NCBI RefSeq assembly: GCF_024139115.2
Contig: NC_085139.1
Location: forward strand, 67,251,203-67,315,202
Source of the DNA: Armigeres subalbatus
Taxonomy: Eukaryota; Arthropoda; Insecta; Diptera; Culicidae
DNA: 64,000 nt
Direction of reading: 5' to 3'
Program-made: the position numbers and the translations under genes
Part shown: positions 22,981-35,141 of the stretch, piece after piece
Position numbering within the stretch: the first letter of the stretch is position 1
How the letters are laid out: each line of letters opens with the position of its first letter
The notes under the pieces: generated by a model
The model's database searches: none
What the model was told of the DNA's origin: nothing
The model's input: only the letters and a program-made list of their open reading frames with translations

Positions 22981-23926
22981 GGCCTCGGCCTCGGCCTCGC
23001 CCGAATGTCCGGTGTGCGCAGGTTTAGAGGAAACGGCGGAACACGTGTTGTTCGTGTGCCCGCGTTTTTGCACAATGCGTGACCACATGCTTGCCACATG
23101 TGGTCTGGACACTGCCCCGGACAACCTATTCCGGAGGATGTGTAAAGATGAACTTGGCTGGAACGCCGTTTTATCGGCTATCGTCCAAATCGTCTCGGAG
23201 CTACACAGAAGGTGGCGCGTGGACTCGAGGAATGGCTAGTTCAGGCGCAAATAAGAGGTGGTCCAAGGGTTCGGAGTCGACTTCATGGGTCACATCGGTG
23301 CCCTGTGGTCGAACTCGATCCTTTTATCGAACAAGTGGCCGCTTGAAGAACAACATGGTATCGTCGCTTTCGCGGCGTCGGTCAACCGGGTGAGTTCCAA
23401 GCCCGAGGACGGAAAGGGGTCCTCGTCAAGGCTGGGGCAGGCCTAGGCACCGCGTCGACAAGTCCCTCTGTGTGCTGGCGAATAGGCCCTGTCGCAGAGA
23501 GGTCAATTTGGGGTGCACGCGGCATCATCATTCTTGATACCAGTCGTGCAGAGGGAAGCAGGCGCGAAGTCGACCCTTCCCACCTTCCGAGGACATAAGG
23601 CGTGGTAAGGCCACCTGGAAAGCCGGCAATGCGCTGGCACGATACCATGGTGTTCTTCTAAAAAAGCGAGTCACGATGTTCGATGCTGCAAGGACACGCA
23701 GCTAACCTCGAGGGTGCGTTATGCACTGGCCCCCCTTTGAAGCATTACTTTGTGGTTGTACCGAAGGGACGATGGGCTTGGCGGCAATGGAAACGGTTTA
23801 GCGGGTCGGGGATGCAGTCCTGCCTCCCTCGTTTGCTGTTGGAGGTGGCCCCTAACCCCGCACTTCCTGGAAAACCCAGGATGTCTGTTGAGCAGATTCC
23901 CCCTCCATTGCTTAGGAAGAAAAAAA
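22981..23926 (+). pseudogene. R1-clade LINE, 3' half
   Basis: Resumes the R1 frame with SPECPVCAGLEETAEHVLFV and CPRF, the Cys/His motif typical of R1-clade C-termini, ending RRWRVDSRNG and a stop at about 23239. The rest is 3' UTR ending in a short A-rich tail at 23920-23926, directly followed by ACATCTATTATAG (23927-23939), the second copy of the 13-bp target duplication seen at 7404. A GGCCTC triplet repeat at the junction (22981-22998) probably marks the scar of the break. Confidence 0.85.
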
Positions 23927-25299
23927 ACATCTATTATAGTAACGGTGACAGAGCAGAACGAGGAGTTGGCTTCATGATGATCGGGAAGCAGATGAAGCGT
24001 TTTATCCGGTGGAATCCGAAAAGCGACCGCATTCGTGTGTTGAGAATGAAGGGCAAATTCTTCAACTATAGCCTGATCAACATCTATGTCCCAACGAACG
24101 ATAGGCCTGATGACGTGAAGAATGAGTTCTCTGAGAGCCTTGATAAGGCCTACGGAGAGTGCCCAACACACGATGTAAAGATCCGCTACCAACGATAATG
24201 GTCTGCGACTTGTAACTTTTGCTGCTGCTAGAGGGATGGCAATAAGCAGTACTTACTTCGCACGTAAGAATATCCCCAAACACACCTGGCACTGGCAACA
24301 TCCGAGTGGAGACATTTGCTCACAGATAGACCACGTTCTGATCGACGGACGATATTTCTCGGATGTTATAGATGTAAGGTATAAGGTCCTTCAGAGGTCC
24401 GGACATTGACTCGGATCACTGGCCTTGTTTGTTGCGAAAATTCGGGCGCGACTTTCCAGTGTCACGAATCCACGAAACAACAGAAAGATGCGTTTTAATA
24501 TCCAACACTTGTCAGTTGACGGAGCTGCTAAACAGTACCACCAGAAGCTAGACAAGTGGATGCCACTGGATCTGGCGACGTCAACAGATTGTGGGAAAAT
24601 ATCCACGAAGCTGTGACTACAATAGCGCAGGAAGTGTTAGGCACTGCAGAACGACGCCAACGAAATGGTTGGTTTGATCTCGGGTTTGATAAGGAGTGCC
24701 AGCGAGTGACGGACGAGAAACATGTTGCTAGGAGTCGAATGCTAGTGGCTCGTACCCGTTCCAACCGAGAGCGGTACAGTGTAGCAAGGGCAGAAGAGAA
24801 ACGAATCCAACGCAGAAAAGAAAGGCAACACAAAGAGAGTGTGATAGCTGAAGTGGAGGAGAACATGGATAGAAACGATATGCGGATGTTTTACGCAACT
24901 GTCAATGGTGCGCGGCAAAAGACTGCGCCAGTGACCGCCATGTGCAATGACCGAGAGGAGAATTTGCTGACAGACAAGACCAGCCAGGTGGAAGGAGCAC
25001 TTCGAAGATTTGTTGAACGGTGAAAATGAAGGTGTATTAAGGAGTAGGATGGACATAGTCTGTGACGGTCATGCTGTGGAACCATCAACGCTGGACGAGA
25101 TTAAGAAGGCTCTAAACGAGCTGAAAAACAGTAAAGCTGCTGGGAAGAACGAGATCCCGGTCGAGCTTCTCAAACACGAAAGTAAGCAGCTGCATCAATC
25201 AATCCACCACATGGGAGGATGAAGAACTGCCTGCCGGCTGGTTGGATGGCCTCATATGCCCAATCTATAAGAAAGGGCACATATTAGAGTGTGCCAATT
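23927..25299 (+). pseudogene. RTE-clade LINE, middle piece (endonuclease to RT start)
   Basis: Continues the RTE copy from 7416. Readings: YYSNGDRAERGVGFMMIG, RVLRMKGKFFNYSLINIY, SGDICSQIDHVLIDG (endonuclease), NRKMRFNIQHLSVDG, ALNELKNSKAAGKNEIPV and WLDGLICPIYKKGH (entering RT). Small deletions and frame changes occur near 24184, 24380, 24560 and 25215. It stops at GTGCCAATT (25299), where a GGGTCCTAAA-ended MITE is inserted; the next RTE codons (NYRGITLLNSAYK) follow at 37131. Confidence 0.85.
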
Positions 25300-25436
25300 G
25301 GGTCCTAAAGCCCTACCTCGTTTATGGTTGCAAACGATAGTGCATCGGTCAAGAATACTTGAACCGATGTTATAAAAATTCTGGTAAAAGTCTAAATCAG
25401 TAAAAATAATATTTTTGTGTTTAATATATTTTGAGG

Positions 25437-25610
25437 GGCCCTCCTTAGCCGTGCGGTAAGACGCGCGACTACAAAGCAAGACCATGCTGAGGGTGGCTGG
25501 GTTCGATTCCCGGTGCCGGTCCAGGCAATTTTCGGATTGGAAATTGTCTCGACTTCCCTGGGCATAAAAGTATCATCGTGCTAGCCTCATGATATACGAA
25601 TGCAAAAATG
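25437..25610 (+). mobile_element. Feilai-like SINE, 5' part
   Basis: tRNA-derived head with box A-like TTAGCCGTGCGG and box B-like GGTTCGATTCC, then GGCAATTTTCGGATTGG and GGCATAAAAGTATCATCG. I recognise it as the Aedes Feilai type. It is interrupted at GCAAAAATG by the 11-kb transposon and resumes at 36699. SINE target duplication: AATATATTTTGAGG at 25423-25436 and 36809-36822 (14 bp). Confidence 0.85.
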
Positions 25611-26508
25611 CCCAAGAAACAATTGTTGTTTGAAGAAATGTCTCTTACAGCTACGCTATTCAGCTGTATGTTTAATTATAATGGATTTATTGCATTTGAT
25701 ACTACTAAACCAACCTTGTTCGCCCAAAAATGGAGAATCTATTCAACAACAGTAGTTCTATAAGCATGTTGAAATAAATGTTTAAGCTATCACCTTGCCT
25801 CGATTGTTCAACTGCAAAAACAATAAAAGAGCTACACCAACATTAATTCAACGCTTGTTACTACAAGGCTTATTACCCGAACTAATAAAGCTTTTGTTCA
25901 ATGTTTTACAAATAAGGCTGTTCGACAACAGTATGTTTGTGTAACATAGAAGATTGGGGGAAACTATTATTCAACATTAGTTCGAGGAAAGGTTCCGAAT
26001 ACAATTGGAATAACGTTGGATTAGGTGGCTATAATATATCTCAAATAAAGCTTATTACAAGTTTCTACAACAAGCTTTTTTTTTAATAAAAATGTTAAAA
26101 GAGGACTTCTCACGGATAGTTTTTATCTTGATATTATTTTATGGCTTTCATGAACTATCGATGTTACCAAATTCATGATATTCATAATTTAATCATTAAA
26201 CAAAACACCCTGGGCTGGACCAAGCATGAACTCGTCACCTCCGGTTTGAATATGCTAAGCTATAAGAATTTCGGCGGCATGATATTCATCATATACTGTA
26301 TATTAATTTCATTAAATTAAATTAAATTAAATTTTATCACATTTCTTCTAATTAATGGTTTCCTGCTATTGAAATCAAGATTCCAAACACAGTTCAACCC
26401 AACTCGTTTTTGCAATATTCAATTTTGGCTACATACGATTTTGGCTACTTACGTTTATAAATCCTTAAATTATCACGAAATTTTAAAAAAATGTGTTCGA
26501 AAGAAGAG
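25611..26508. other. Subterminal region of 11-kb transposon
   Basis: No gene. Carries repeated AACAA/TTGTTCAA/TAAGCTT words, likely transposase-binding or spacing repeats, and an (AATTA)n run near 26305-26331. The word CATGAACTATCGATGTT at about 26150 recurs at about 28840. Confidence 0.55.
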
Positions 26509-26510
26509 TA

Positions 26511-27693
26511 GGGGAAGAGGTGGTAAAATGAACAGTTGGCTATATTTATATTAAAACACTATTTAGGCGTATGTTAATCATGCACACGTTTTCCTCGAAA
26601 TAAAATAAAGTACCTGAGCTAATATTTTGGTTTTGAGACCGAACGAATAGCTATTACTATCCAAAATACCAAACGAGGCCGTAAAAATAGGGTCTGATGT
26701 AATTTTTAACCATTTTTCTGCAAGCTTCAATTCTTAATAAATTAATAATAACATTGATTTAAACCTGTTCTAACAACAGCGGCAAATAGGACAACCTTCA
26801 CAAAGATGTTGCAGGGGTAAATAGTAAAATTATTGGTTTGCATAGTTGGAGGAAGAGTTATTTATCACAAAGCACGTATGGGGGTAAAATGAACACTTGT
26901 ATCAAACTTTCACAAATTTATGGTAAAAGTTGTGCGATTGTGAAGCGGAAGTTCAAGAAACAAACCATATCAAATAACCAAGATAAAACTTTGAACACAG
27001 AGAAACAGACGTCTCACTCAGAACAAATTGCAATCAAAATCATCGTCACGAAAACATTGTCGCCCAATGCTAAAATCCCGGTGAGTGGCCAAGCGGCAAC
27101 CAGATGGCGGTAGTGTGCAAACGTCAAACACAAGCAAAATCGATGAAAGCGCCATCGGTGGTCGATTGACCACCTACAAAAAGTTAAATAAACCGTTAAA
27201 AAGGTGTACGATGGAACATATGTTGAGTGAGACGTCTGTTTCTCTGTGCTTTGAATATGTAAATTTAATTTAAACATAATTGATATTTTCAAACTTTTTT
27301 CATTCTTTTTATTAGTTTGATAATTAAGAGCTTTTCAAAACTTATACCAGATTTTTCAAAAGGCTCTCGTAATCTCAATTAGTTTTATATACAGTGCCAG
27401 AGTAAAAAAATGAAAATTTAATGTTCCAAAAGGGTTTAAGAAGCGATGTTCATTTTACCACCAGGCAATGTTCATTTTACCCGCACTATTTTTGTACATA
27501 CGAAATTTCGATGTTTTTTATTTCGATGAAAAACTATATAAAACAATGTTTATTAACGAAAAAATTGTTCAGTGCAATAAGAATATGAGTTAAATTGCTG
27601 AATTGCTGAAGTGGTAAAACTAGCAAATTATCCTCGTTTTATGATTGAATTTAACGCAAGTCCTTAACGTGTTCATTTTACCACCTGTTCCCC
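26511..27693. mobile_element. TA-flanked element, GGTGGTAAAATGAACA ends
   Basis: Left end GGGGAAGAGGTGGTAAAATG, right end (inverted) GGGGAACAGGTGGTAAAATG, flanked by TA at 26509-26510 and 27694-27695. Further internal copies of GGTAAAATGAACA occur in both orientations (26884, 27450, 27470). About 0.92 kb once the MITE at 26996-27248 is removed. TA target and lack of a gene suggest a Tc1/mariner-type MITE. Confidence 0.7.
26996..27248 (+). mobile_element. CACAG MITE, copy 1 (7-bp TSD)
   Basis: 253 bp, TIR CACAGAGAAACAGACGTCTC (at least 20 bp, perfect), flanked by CTTTGAA at 26989-26995 and 27249-27255. A second 253-bp copy lies at 30005-30257 with its own 7-bp repeat. No gene. Nested in the TA element at 26511-27693. 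Confidence 0.9.
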
Positions 27694-28011
27694 TATAGTT
27701 TATATAGAGAAAAAAAAGAAAAAAAAGGGTGTATTATAGTATAGTATAGAGTATATACATATTCATTTTAATTTCATTTTTAATTATTCAATTTTATTCG
27801 AATGCTCATGCTATTATGTCTTTTTATTTCATCTTTTCAGAAATCAAGAAGTCTATTTTTCGATCTTTGAACCAGAATGAAATATACTCTGAAGATAGCA
27901 TAAATCTAAAACTAGCTAGTGTTGAAGAAAGATCCTCCATCATCCAGGACATACGAATGGAAACTTGGTGAGAGAATTCCATTATATATATTTACCAAAT
28001 TATATTGAAAC

Positions 28012-28273
28012 CACAGACAAACAGACGTAACACTAGAAAAAATAACATCGACCATGACCTCAACGATCAATTTGAATTTGATTGGTTGCGCGTTTCACAA
28101 CTAGAGGCGCTTGCATCATAATCCTTCGAGTTTGACATTTCACTCCAGCGCCTTCTGGTGACAATGTCATACGAAATATTGTTTCGTGTAACATGCTCGC
28201 AAGATGGTGGTAGAAGAGTTGGGCGATGGATTTTTCAGAAAATTGTTCAAGCTGTTACGTCTGTTTGTCTGTG
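28012..28273. mobile_element. CACAG MITE, diverged copy (7-bp TSD)
   Basis: 262 bp, TIR CACAGACAAACAGACGTAAC, flanked by TTGAAAC at 28005-28011 and 28274-28280. End sequence and duplication length match the 253-bp CACAG copies although the interior differs, so this is a sister family. Confidence 0.85.
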
Positions 28274-28281
28274 TTGAAACT

Positions 28282-28429
28282 ATATCTAGACCAACATTTG
28301 AAAAGGGCGTAACAGCCAAAATTTGATCTCTCCAATATTTTGTCTATGTATATAGCTATGTATGTAGATAAGGAATCCGCAGGAATAAATTTTGGCTGTT
28401 ACGCCCTTTTCAAATGTTGGTCTAGATAT
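28282..28429. repeat. 148-bp palindromic element
   Basis: Inverted arms ATATCTAGACCAACATTTG and onward for about 44 bp (through GGGCGTAACAGCCAAAATTT) around an AT-rich loop. It lies one base after the TSD of the neighbouring MITE. No coding capacity. Confidence 0.85.
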
Positions 28430-28840
28430 GATTATATACCATAATCCAAAAAAAAAAAACATCCATCAGGGCACCCGATTGAAGCGATTTGGATAGGAAG
28501 AGTGGAATCGCCAACTTCCTATTGTTAACATCTCGTGGATAAAGGGCGGGCTCTTCTCCCCATCTATTGGGTCAATCTGGGAAACGAGGGCTAGATTATA
28601 ATATTGTATGTACGAACTTTCTTCTGGAAGGAGATTGTCTAATCCTCCCGTGGATTCGCATAAGTGTCTCTGCTTATGGAACCACCCCACCCATTTTTGG
28701 CCCTTCATACAGGAGTCTGATGAAATACAAACAGTAGTATAATCATGATCAAATCGTTTGTCAGATATGGCCAGTGCTATTGGCAGGTGCCTTGCTACAA
28801 TAGATGGTAGTATCATCATCATCATCATCATCATCATTCA

Positions 28841-29343
28841 TGAACTATCGATGTTTCAACTAAATAATTTATAGAACTGTGACTTGTTTTTATACATCAA
28901 CTACGGTTATCACAATCTCCAACGATGCGAGACTCGAACTCAGGACCCTTCGATTGACATCCGCCTGCTCTTCCGCTGCTCCATGCAAGGTTATATAAAT
29001 CGACCATGTTAAATGTAGTTATAAATTATTTAATACCAAACTGAACCACTTATTGCACAAACATTGCATAAACAACATTTGAGCATATTTATTAAATAGA
29101 ATGTATATGTCAACAATATTGTTGAACACGTTTGCACTGCAACGTTTATACACATTCAGATAAGCACCGTATGTAGTTGCCCCGATTGTAGTTTAAGAAT
29201 CGTTGAATAATCAATTCAGAAACAATCTGGTAACACTGCTTCCAATAGTCAATCCGTGCGCGCACCCGTTGCCCATCACTGTCAAAACAACAACAACAAA
29301 CAGTGCCGTGCAGTGACTAAAGCGGTGAATATTTGCAGGAAAA
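28841..29343. promoter_or_regulatory. Upstream region of DUF4806-like gene
   Basis: Holds the presumed promoter and 5' UTR of the gene starting at 29344. Includes CCATCACTGTCAAAACAAC and CAGTGCCGTGCAGTGAC just before the start. No clear TATA box. The word TCGAACTCAGGACCCTTCG near 28934 resembles a tRNA-type box B fragment of a SINE. Confidence 0.3.
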
Positions 29344-32300
29344 ATGAACAAAGGTACGTATTTTTAGTATTCTAATGAAAAACCATTGTTGAAGTGCAAT
29401 TTAATATATTGTAGATTACTTTCTTGTTGTGGAGACAGTCGAGGCCGGTAGACCCGTCTTGTCGGTAGTGCCGCACAAATGGGTAGCTGAAAATTCCCTA
29501 TTCTGGCCTCCAAAGCAGGCGAATGTGCTCCGGAAAGACGCCGGTTCAAGTCCAATGCCTTCTTGGACTAAATTGCCTTGTGCAGTGAAACGGAAGTACA
29601 TTCCCAGTTTTGGGGAAGCGGAGCGAGAAGCCGATGAGCTTTCAGGGCAATCCACCGACATGTCAGACTTCGCTACGAAACGAAAAAAAAAGTTGAAGAA
29701 AACCTCAAAAGCCCTCGATCTAAACCACCTCATCACTGAAAAACGTAAGTAGATTATTGGTTCAGGGATCGTTCACATATTACATATTCACATATTATGT
29801 AACCATTGACAAAAGAACATTTTAAACTCTCATCTGCCCCACGTAACATAAATCAGTATAAATACCTAAACAAAAAAAAATCCCGTAACACTCGACTAGA
29901 TGTCCTCCCCCTTTCCTTACGTTACGTAATATGTGAACGATCTTCAACAAAATTTCAAAAATAGCATACGGAATAAAAAAGCACACTCTTCATTAAGTTC
30001 ATAACACAGAGAAACAGACGTCTCACTTAGAACAAAATGCAATCAAAATCATCGTCACGGAAGCATTATCGCCCAGTGCTAAATGCAGTGTGTGTGGTCA
30101 AACGGCAACCAGATGGCGGTAGTGTGCAAACGTCAAACACAAGCAAATCCGATGGAAGCGCCATCGGTGGCCGATTGACCACCTACAAAAATTTGAATCC
30201 ACCGTTAAAAAGGTGAACGATGGAACATGTGTTGAGTGAGACGTCTGTTTCTCTGTGTTCATAATTTGGATATTACATCTGCCAATAACATTAAAATGCT
30301 TTTATTCCTCTTCGTTACAGAATCTCAGATTCAAGGAAAGCCCTCAACCGGACAACGAGACTGGACAGAGAAGTCAAGCACAACAGCGTCCCAAATTCCT
30401 GTCGTTACTCAAACGATTGACCGAGTTTATTGTGATCTAGATTTATCGAATCTAATGACGAATTCACAAGGAACAACGTTGGACTCTCATCCGACTCTTG
30501 CACCTCAACCGGCTCAAATGTCATCATCAACATCGGCCCCAGTGGAAACGGAAGTGATTTCGGAAGGATACGTCCTTAACATCCAGCAGGTATAAATTTT
30601 GTTTATTGTAGTAGTAGAGTTAATGTAGCATAACAATCGTATTTTTTTTACTTTTTATTTCTTTGCTTCACTGTCTACATCGCTTATAAATGAACTTATT
30701 TCAAAATAAGTCAAACTCAAAATTTGGTACTGTCATTATATGGATATATGTGCAAAGTTCATAGAAAATCAAGCTAACATGAGACAGTGGTATGTAGTGT
30801 ATTGCATATCGCCTCAGTTACACAACAAAAGAAGCAATACAACCGGCAACTGATGCGTCTGGTTGTATGTGCTAACACTTTTTTTTTCTCGTAATGAATA
30901 TCAAATACTAAATTAAACCAATCTAATTGGTCTTCCACTTTCTGTTTTCAGCCGAATACGGATAGGATCATTAAGGAAGTTTCCGAAAAAGTCATCGAGC
31001 AAGTGAGCGTTAATGTGCTAAGCTCGATGGAAGCAATGCTGGCAAAAACCGCAGCTTCCTTGGAGATGAAGATCGATGCTGCCATTCGTCAAAGCAACAA
31101 TGAGTATTATTCAGAAGCTTCAACATCCTTCCAGTTTTCGCCAGTGGCTACCACGGATGGAATAGATGCATTGGAAGAGAGTCTCAACGATGAGTCGTTT
31201 GCCAAGCAGTTCGTAAGTTGTATTTTTTTACGATAATTATTTGTATTATTAACGTCTGTGTAACTGTGGTAATGCTATTTTTTGGAATATGTTGCCCTGT
31301 TCTAATATAGAAATCTACTGTCATTCAATTAATTATACCTACAATACCATTATACTGCCGCTAACCGCAAGTCGAGCACATCTGTATATGGGACTCCATA
31401 TACAAATGTGCTCGACTTGCGGTTAGCGGCAGTATAGGTATTGTACACAAATTACGCAACCAAGGGAAGAGGTTTAACTCAACGTAGCAATCCATTCTTT
31501 TATATAAATAATAAATTAATTAGTTAATATATTTTTTTTAGTTTGCGCACATGAAGAGGAAAATTGGAAACAGCGGCGATGCGTGCAATGGTCAGAATAT
31601 TGCTTATGGATTGATTGATCACTTTTTCGAAAGGAAGGTGATGCTCGATTGTTCCTGGACCGGAGAGAGTAAAGGAGGAAGTGCCAAGTATCCCATGAAA
31701 AAATGTGTCAATATTCTTAACATGTTTTTCAAACTGGTTCACAGCGTGAACAATACATTTTCACAAGCGCTGTTGGAGGATCTGTTCAAAAGATTCCAAG
31801 AAATGCGAAGAAGCGAAGTGAAACAAAAGGCAAAAGGCAATCCTCAATTCATCGGCGATCAAAAACAAAAGGTTCTGAGAAAGGTAGGGATATTGAGTTT
31901 ATTAAAAAAATAATACTTGGCAAGGGTAATATTGAAAAATTATTGAAATTGGATGTTTTTAATGTAAAATGAGATCTTTTGTATAAGCGAAAGCTGAACA
32001 ATTTTAACGCAAAATATGTAGCTTGTTTACATGAATTGACTTTTATATCCAAATTGGAATATTTTAAACGGTTTAATTTAATAAGAAGTAAACAATAAGC
32101 AACTTTTTTTTACAAATTCTAATTTTCTATATTGTGACAATTACATCGCAACACAGGTTATAAGGGGTCGTCCATATACTACGGAAAATTAAAATTTCGT
32201 ATGAAAAAATTCCGCGATGGGGAGGGCCTGGTTTATTGACGATCCCTAACTTATTTTACTATTCAATGAGCACATCCACTGTGATTACTTGAGTTTACTT

Positions 32301-32663
32301 AGCCAATTTCTAACAATTATTTTAAAATCAATTTCAGAAATTCATTGTACTCCGCATACTACTGCTATCACCACCAATGACGTACACCGTGCCCCACAGA
32401 TATCTGGTATCAGCGTTACTGAAGTTCCGGCGCGTCCGGTGGAACTTGGTGGAAGTAAGGGCTCAGATGTGGTAAATGTAGACTCAGATTCACCTATTCT
32501 CATGAAGATCGAAGAAGGCGCACTGAATGTTGCAATAAATTCAGAACATGGAGAGGATGAATATGAGGAGGAAGAAGAAAATGAAGGAGAAAATGAAGAG
32601 CACGAGGATGATGAACATGAGGACGAAGAAGAATCGTCGCAAGAGTCCGAAAGTGATTTTTAA
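29344..32663 (+). CDS. DUF4806-like protein, six exons
   Basis: My exon model is 29344-29353, 29415-29744, 30321-30589, 30952-31212, 31542-31883, 32400-32663, about 491 residues with phases consistent throughout. The N-terminal part (YFLVVETVEAGRPVLSVVP, KWVAENSLFWPP, PCAVKRKYIPSF) resembles the head of insect DUF4806 proteins, then a basic KRKKKLKK stretch (possible nuclear signal), a Ser/Thr/Gln-rich middle, and LEESLNDESFAKQF...DHFFERKVMLDCSWTG, the DUF4806-like fold. The tail is very acidic (E/D-rich). The last acceptor is uncertain: the better-looking CAG at 32335-32337 gives the wrong frame, so I use CCCCACAG ending at 32399. MITEs sit in introns 2 and 4. Function of the family is unknown; its place inside the transposon suggests an accessory protein. 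Confidence 0.75.
29767..29942. mobile_element. MITE in intron 2
   Basis: Inverted ends GATCGTTCACATATTAC and GTAATATGTGAACGATC with AT-rich interior. About 176 bp. Target duplication not resolved. Confidence 0.65.
30005..30257 (+). mobile_element. CACAG MITE, copy 2 (7-bp TSD)
   Basis: 253 bp, same length, orientation and TIR as 26996-27248, flanked by TTCATAA at 29998-30004 and 30258-30264. Inserted in intron 2 of the DUF4806-like gene. Confidence 0.9.
31351..31436. repeat. 86-bp hairpin in intron 4
   Basis: Near-perfect palindrome TATACTGCCGCTAACCGCAA...GCGGCAGTATA. Shares its TATACTGCCG end with the hairpins at 9925 and 22201 but not their interior. Confidence 0.8.
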
Positions 32664-32866
32664 TGCGGTCCTGTAGACTTCGGTGGATTCCAATAACGAT
32701 CTCATTTGATATAATGCTGTTTTAAGAACCTTTTTATTTGTTTTGTTCCAATGAACTTTGTTTTCTTGTTTTATTTTAATGAAATACAAATACAATCCTT
32801 TCATAAACTTTTACTTCGATATAAATGTGTTCATAAAGAAAAACTGAGAAACATTTTAGCATGATA
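32664..32866. other. Gap between convergent genes
   Basis: 203 bp between the two stops. AT-rich and likely to carry both 3' ends; no clear AATAAA on either strand. Confidence 0.4.
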
Positions 32867-34130
32867 TTAAAAGGAAAAAGTGTGCAAAAGAGGTATGTAA
32901 ACACATCTATCTGTTTTGTAAGAAATTGCAACAAACTTGCATAAAATGTCATCAATCTTAAAGCTTTGTATGCTCTTAAAATTAGAAACGTGAGCTAAAT
33001 AAATATGAAAGAACGATGATCGAATTGGCAGCTTGAAAAAATCAGTTTGATTAGCGATTACTTTTCCATGTATTAGAATACTATTGTTAGGGTTAACCGA
33101 AGCATCAGTCATTTGAACAATTTCGAAATTCTTCGTTAAAAACCACGAATCTTTAAATGCATTATTAAGTTCCAATCCTGATCGCACTGCACATTTAACT
33201 GAACTGCCACGTTTTTTTACTGATGGAACAAATACAATATTGGTATTGTCACTATCTTTAGGTCCCCGATTCTTTTCCAGTATTCTGTTAGCAACTTGTT
33301 CAAGACAATAGTTTCCCTGCCGCACGCATTTTTTCAGTTGGAATAGATAATTCTCGAAGGGATATGCTGAAATTGTGCTAAGATTACCAAATCTTTCTAC
33401 ATCATTTACTACATGCTCAAGGTTGTGAATATTACTCGTTACGAATTCCTCACCGTATATTTCTATGAATCCTTCAATGAACTTTTCGAACAATGTTTGG
33501 GCGAGAGGAAGCCATTTCCTAAAATATTCAGTTGAGCATAGTCTAACAGCAATAAACAGAAGCAAGAAGTGATTGTACAATTTGTCGTCTATTATATCTT
33601 TAAGTACAACTATGCCAACATAGTTAAGAAATGAGTGCCATTCGGTGCCTTTCCAAAAGGCCAAACAGTCTAATCCTCTCATTTGTCGGTGTATTTCTTG
33701 AGGTAATTTGATTTTTAAAATGGAATCAGAAAGTTCCTGTATTTTTATAGCGGACAACTTCCCCTTATATCCTAGAGTTCCGTCTCGCCATCCTGTTAAG
33801 AGCCGTTTCATCACACCCAATTCCAACAAGTGAAGGGAATCGGCAACAACGAAGTCTTTGATCATATCAAATTCGGGAAGCTTCAAAATCGGTGAATCTT
33901 GTCCTGAATGGTGCTTTCCGTATTGCTTTTGACGAAATTTCAAATCCGTCCTCAAAGGGCAATGCAACATGGGAAACACAACTGTCCGGGATACGTAAGA
34001 ATACTCTCCATTAATAGTGCACTTTAAGCAGCCATCCTTTCCGTTAAAGTTGATTACACCTGAACCATTTTTTAAAGAGAAGAATTTAAAATTAATGTTA
34101 ATATTTGTTTTCTTTCATTTTATGAAAATA

Positions 34131-34328
34131 TCACAGACAAACACACACACTATTTGGAACGAATTGCAATCAAAAACGAATACGTGATTATTGGAAACAG
34201 TGTAGTTGGCGAAGCTACGAATACGTGCAACCAATAAGGAGATCGCTTTGCCAATTAGGTATATTTGAAATCGACCGCTTAAAGGCGGACGATGGAGATC
34301 GTGTTCAAACAAACGTATGTTATCTGTG
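34131..34328. mobile_element. CACAG-type MITE remnant in intron
   Basis: Ends CACAGACAAACACACAC and (inverted) CACAGATAACATACG; the interior word ATTGCAATCAAAA is shared with the 253-bp CACAG copies. No matching duplication at the flanks, so it is older or rearranged. It lies in the intron between transposase exons 2 and 3. Confidence 0.55.
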
Positions 34329-35141
34329 AATTGATATTGGCCAAATTTAAAGGGAAATTATACGGTTTGCGAATGCTTTTTGCTCAAGTGCGGATTGAAC
34401 ATATGAACATCATTAATTTTTGGGTGACAATTTTCTTCATTGTACTGAAATTCTAACTGCAATGCACTGGCAAACAGACGATCGATTTAAATTAGCCGCA
34501 AATATGCGGTTTATGGAAGTGAAAATTATGTCTATTAGGGATCATGCACAATGTATGTTAGTTAAGTCATATAGAGCAGAGAGTCACGAGCAAAGTTAGA
34601 GTGAGGGGAAAGGGATTAATATCAATTTTAATATAACATAATTTTTGCATAACTGTCTATATGTATGTAAACTATACCTTTAATTAGAGCTCGGGCTGGT
34701 GAATCACATATGAAGCAACGTAGTTTAATACGTATTATGTGGCCTTTGAAGTGAAATCCGTTTTGAAGTAATGGTATTGCATCATTTACGAACTGCGTCA
34801 AGTACTGATCTATATCAGTAGGTTTTGTTTTTCCCAAAAAGATTCCAATAGGCATCGGCTGTAGTTCTGGCATATTATGAACGTTGCATAGTATGGGCCA
34901 AAGTTGAAATTTTGAACTTTTATACACAGGCAAGCCGTCGATGTTAATGTTAATACTTATGTTTATATCTCCTGATATATTGTCAAACCACCTTTCAAGG
35001 CAAGCTTGTAGCCCATGGTGCCAGTATGTACCACCTGGGATCTTTTTGCAGAGTTTTCCAATATTCGAAGGAGTTTCCAGTAGCGTTCTTGGATCCATAG
35101 GTAAAGTTGTGTCGTTGTATTTTTCTTTGATCAACCCCAGC

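Larger units (their letters stand above)
27760..28840. repeat. Dispersed repeat X, third copy
   Basis: Collinear with 10270-10690 and its inverted partner, continuing into the outer part of the 20185-21530 palindrome arm and ending in (ATC)n at about 28812-28837. Interrupted by the MITE at 28012-28273 and the palindrome at 28282-28429. It shows the natural order of repeat X and so where the left arm copy is truncated. Confidence 0.75.

Noticed and set aside
25437..25520. A tRNA gene
   Set aside because: Box A and box B words are present, but the sequence continues as a Feilai-like SINE with a target duplication and does not fold as a complete tRNA by eye.
32289..32399. Using the acceptor TTTCAG at 32337 for the last DUF4806-like exon
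   Set aside because: Phase does not fit the acidic reading; kept only as an alternative. The CCCCACAG acceptor at 32399 keeps the frame.
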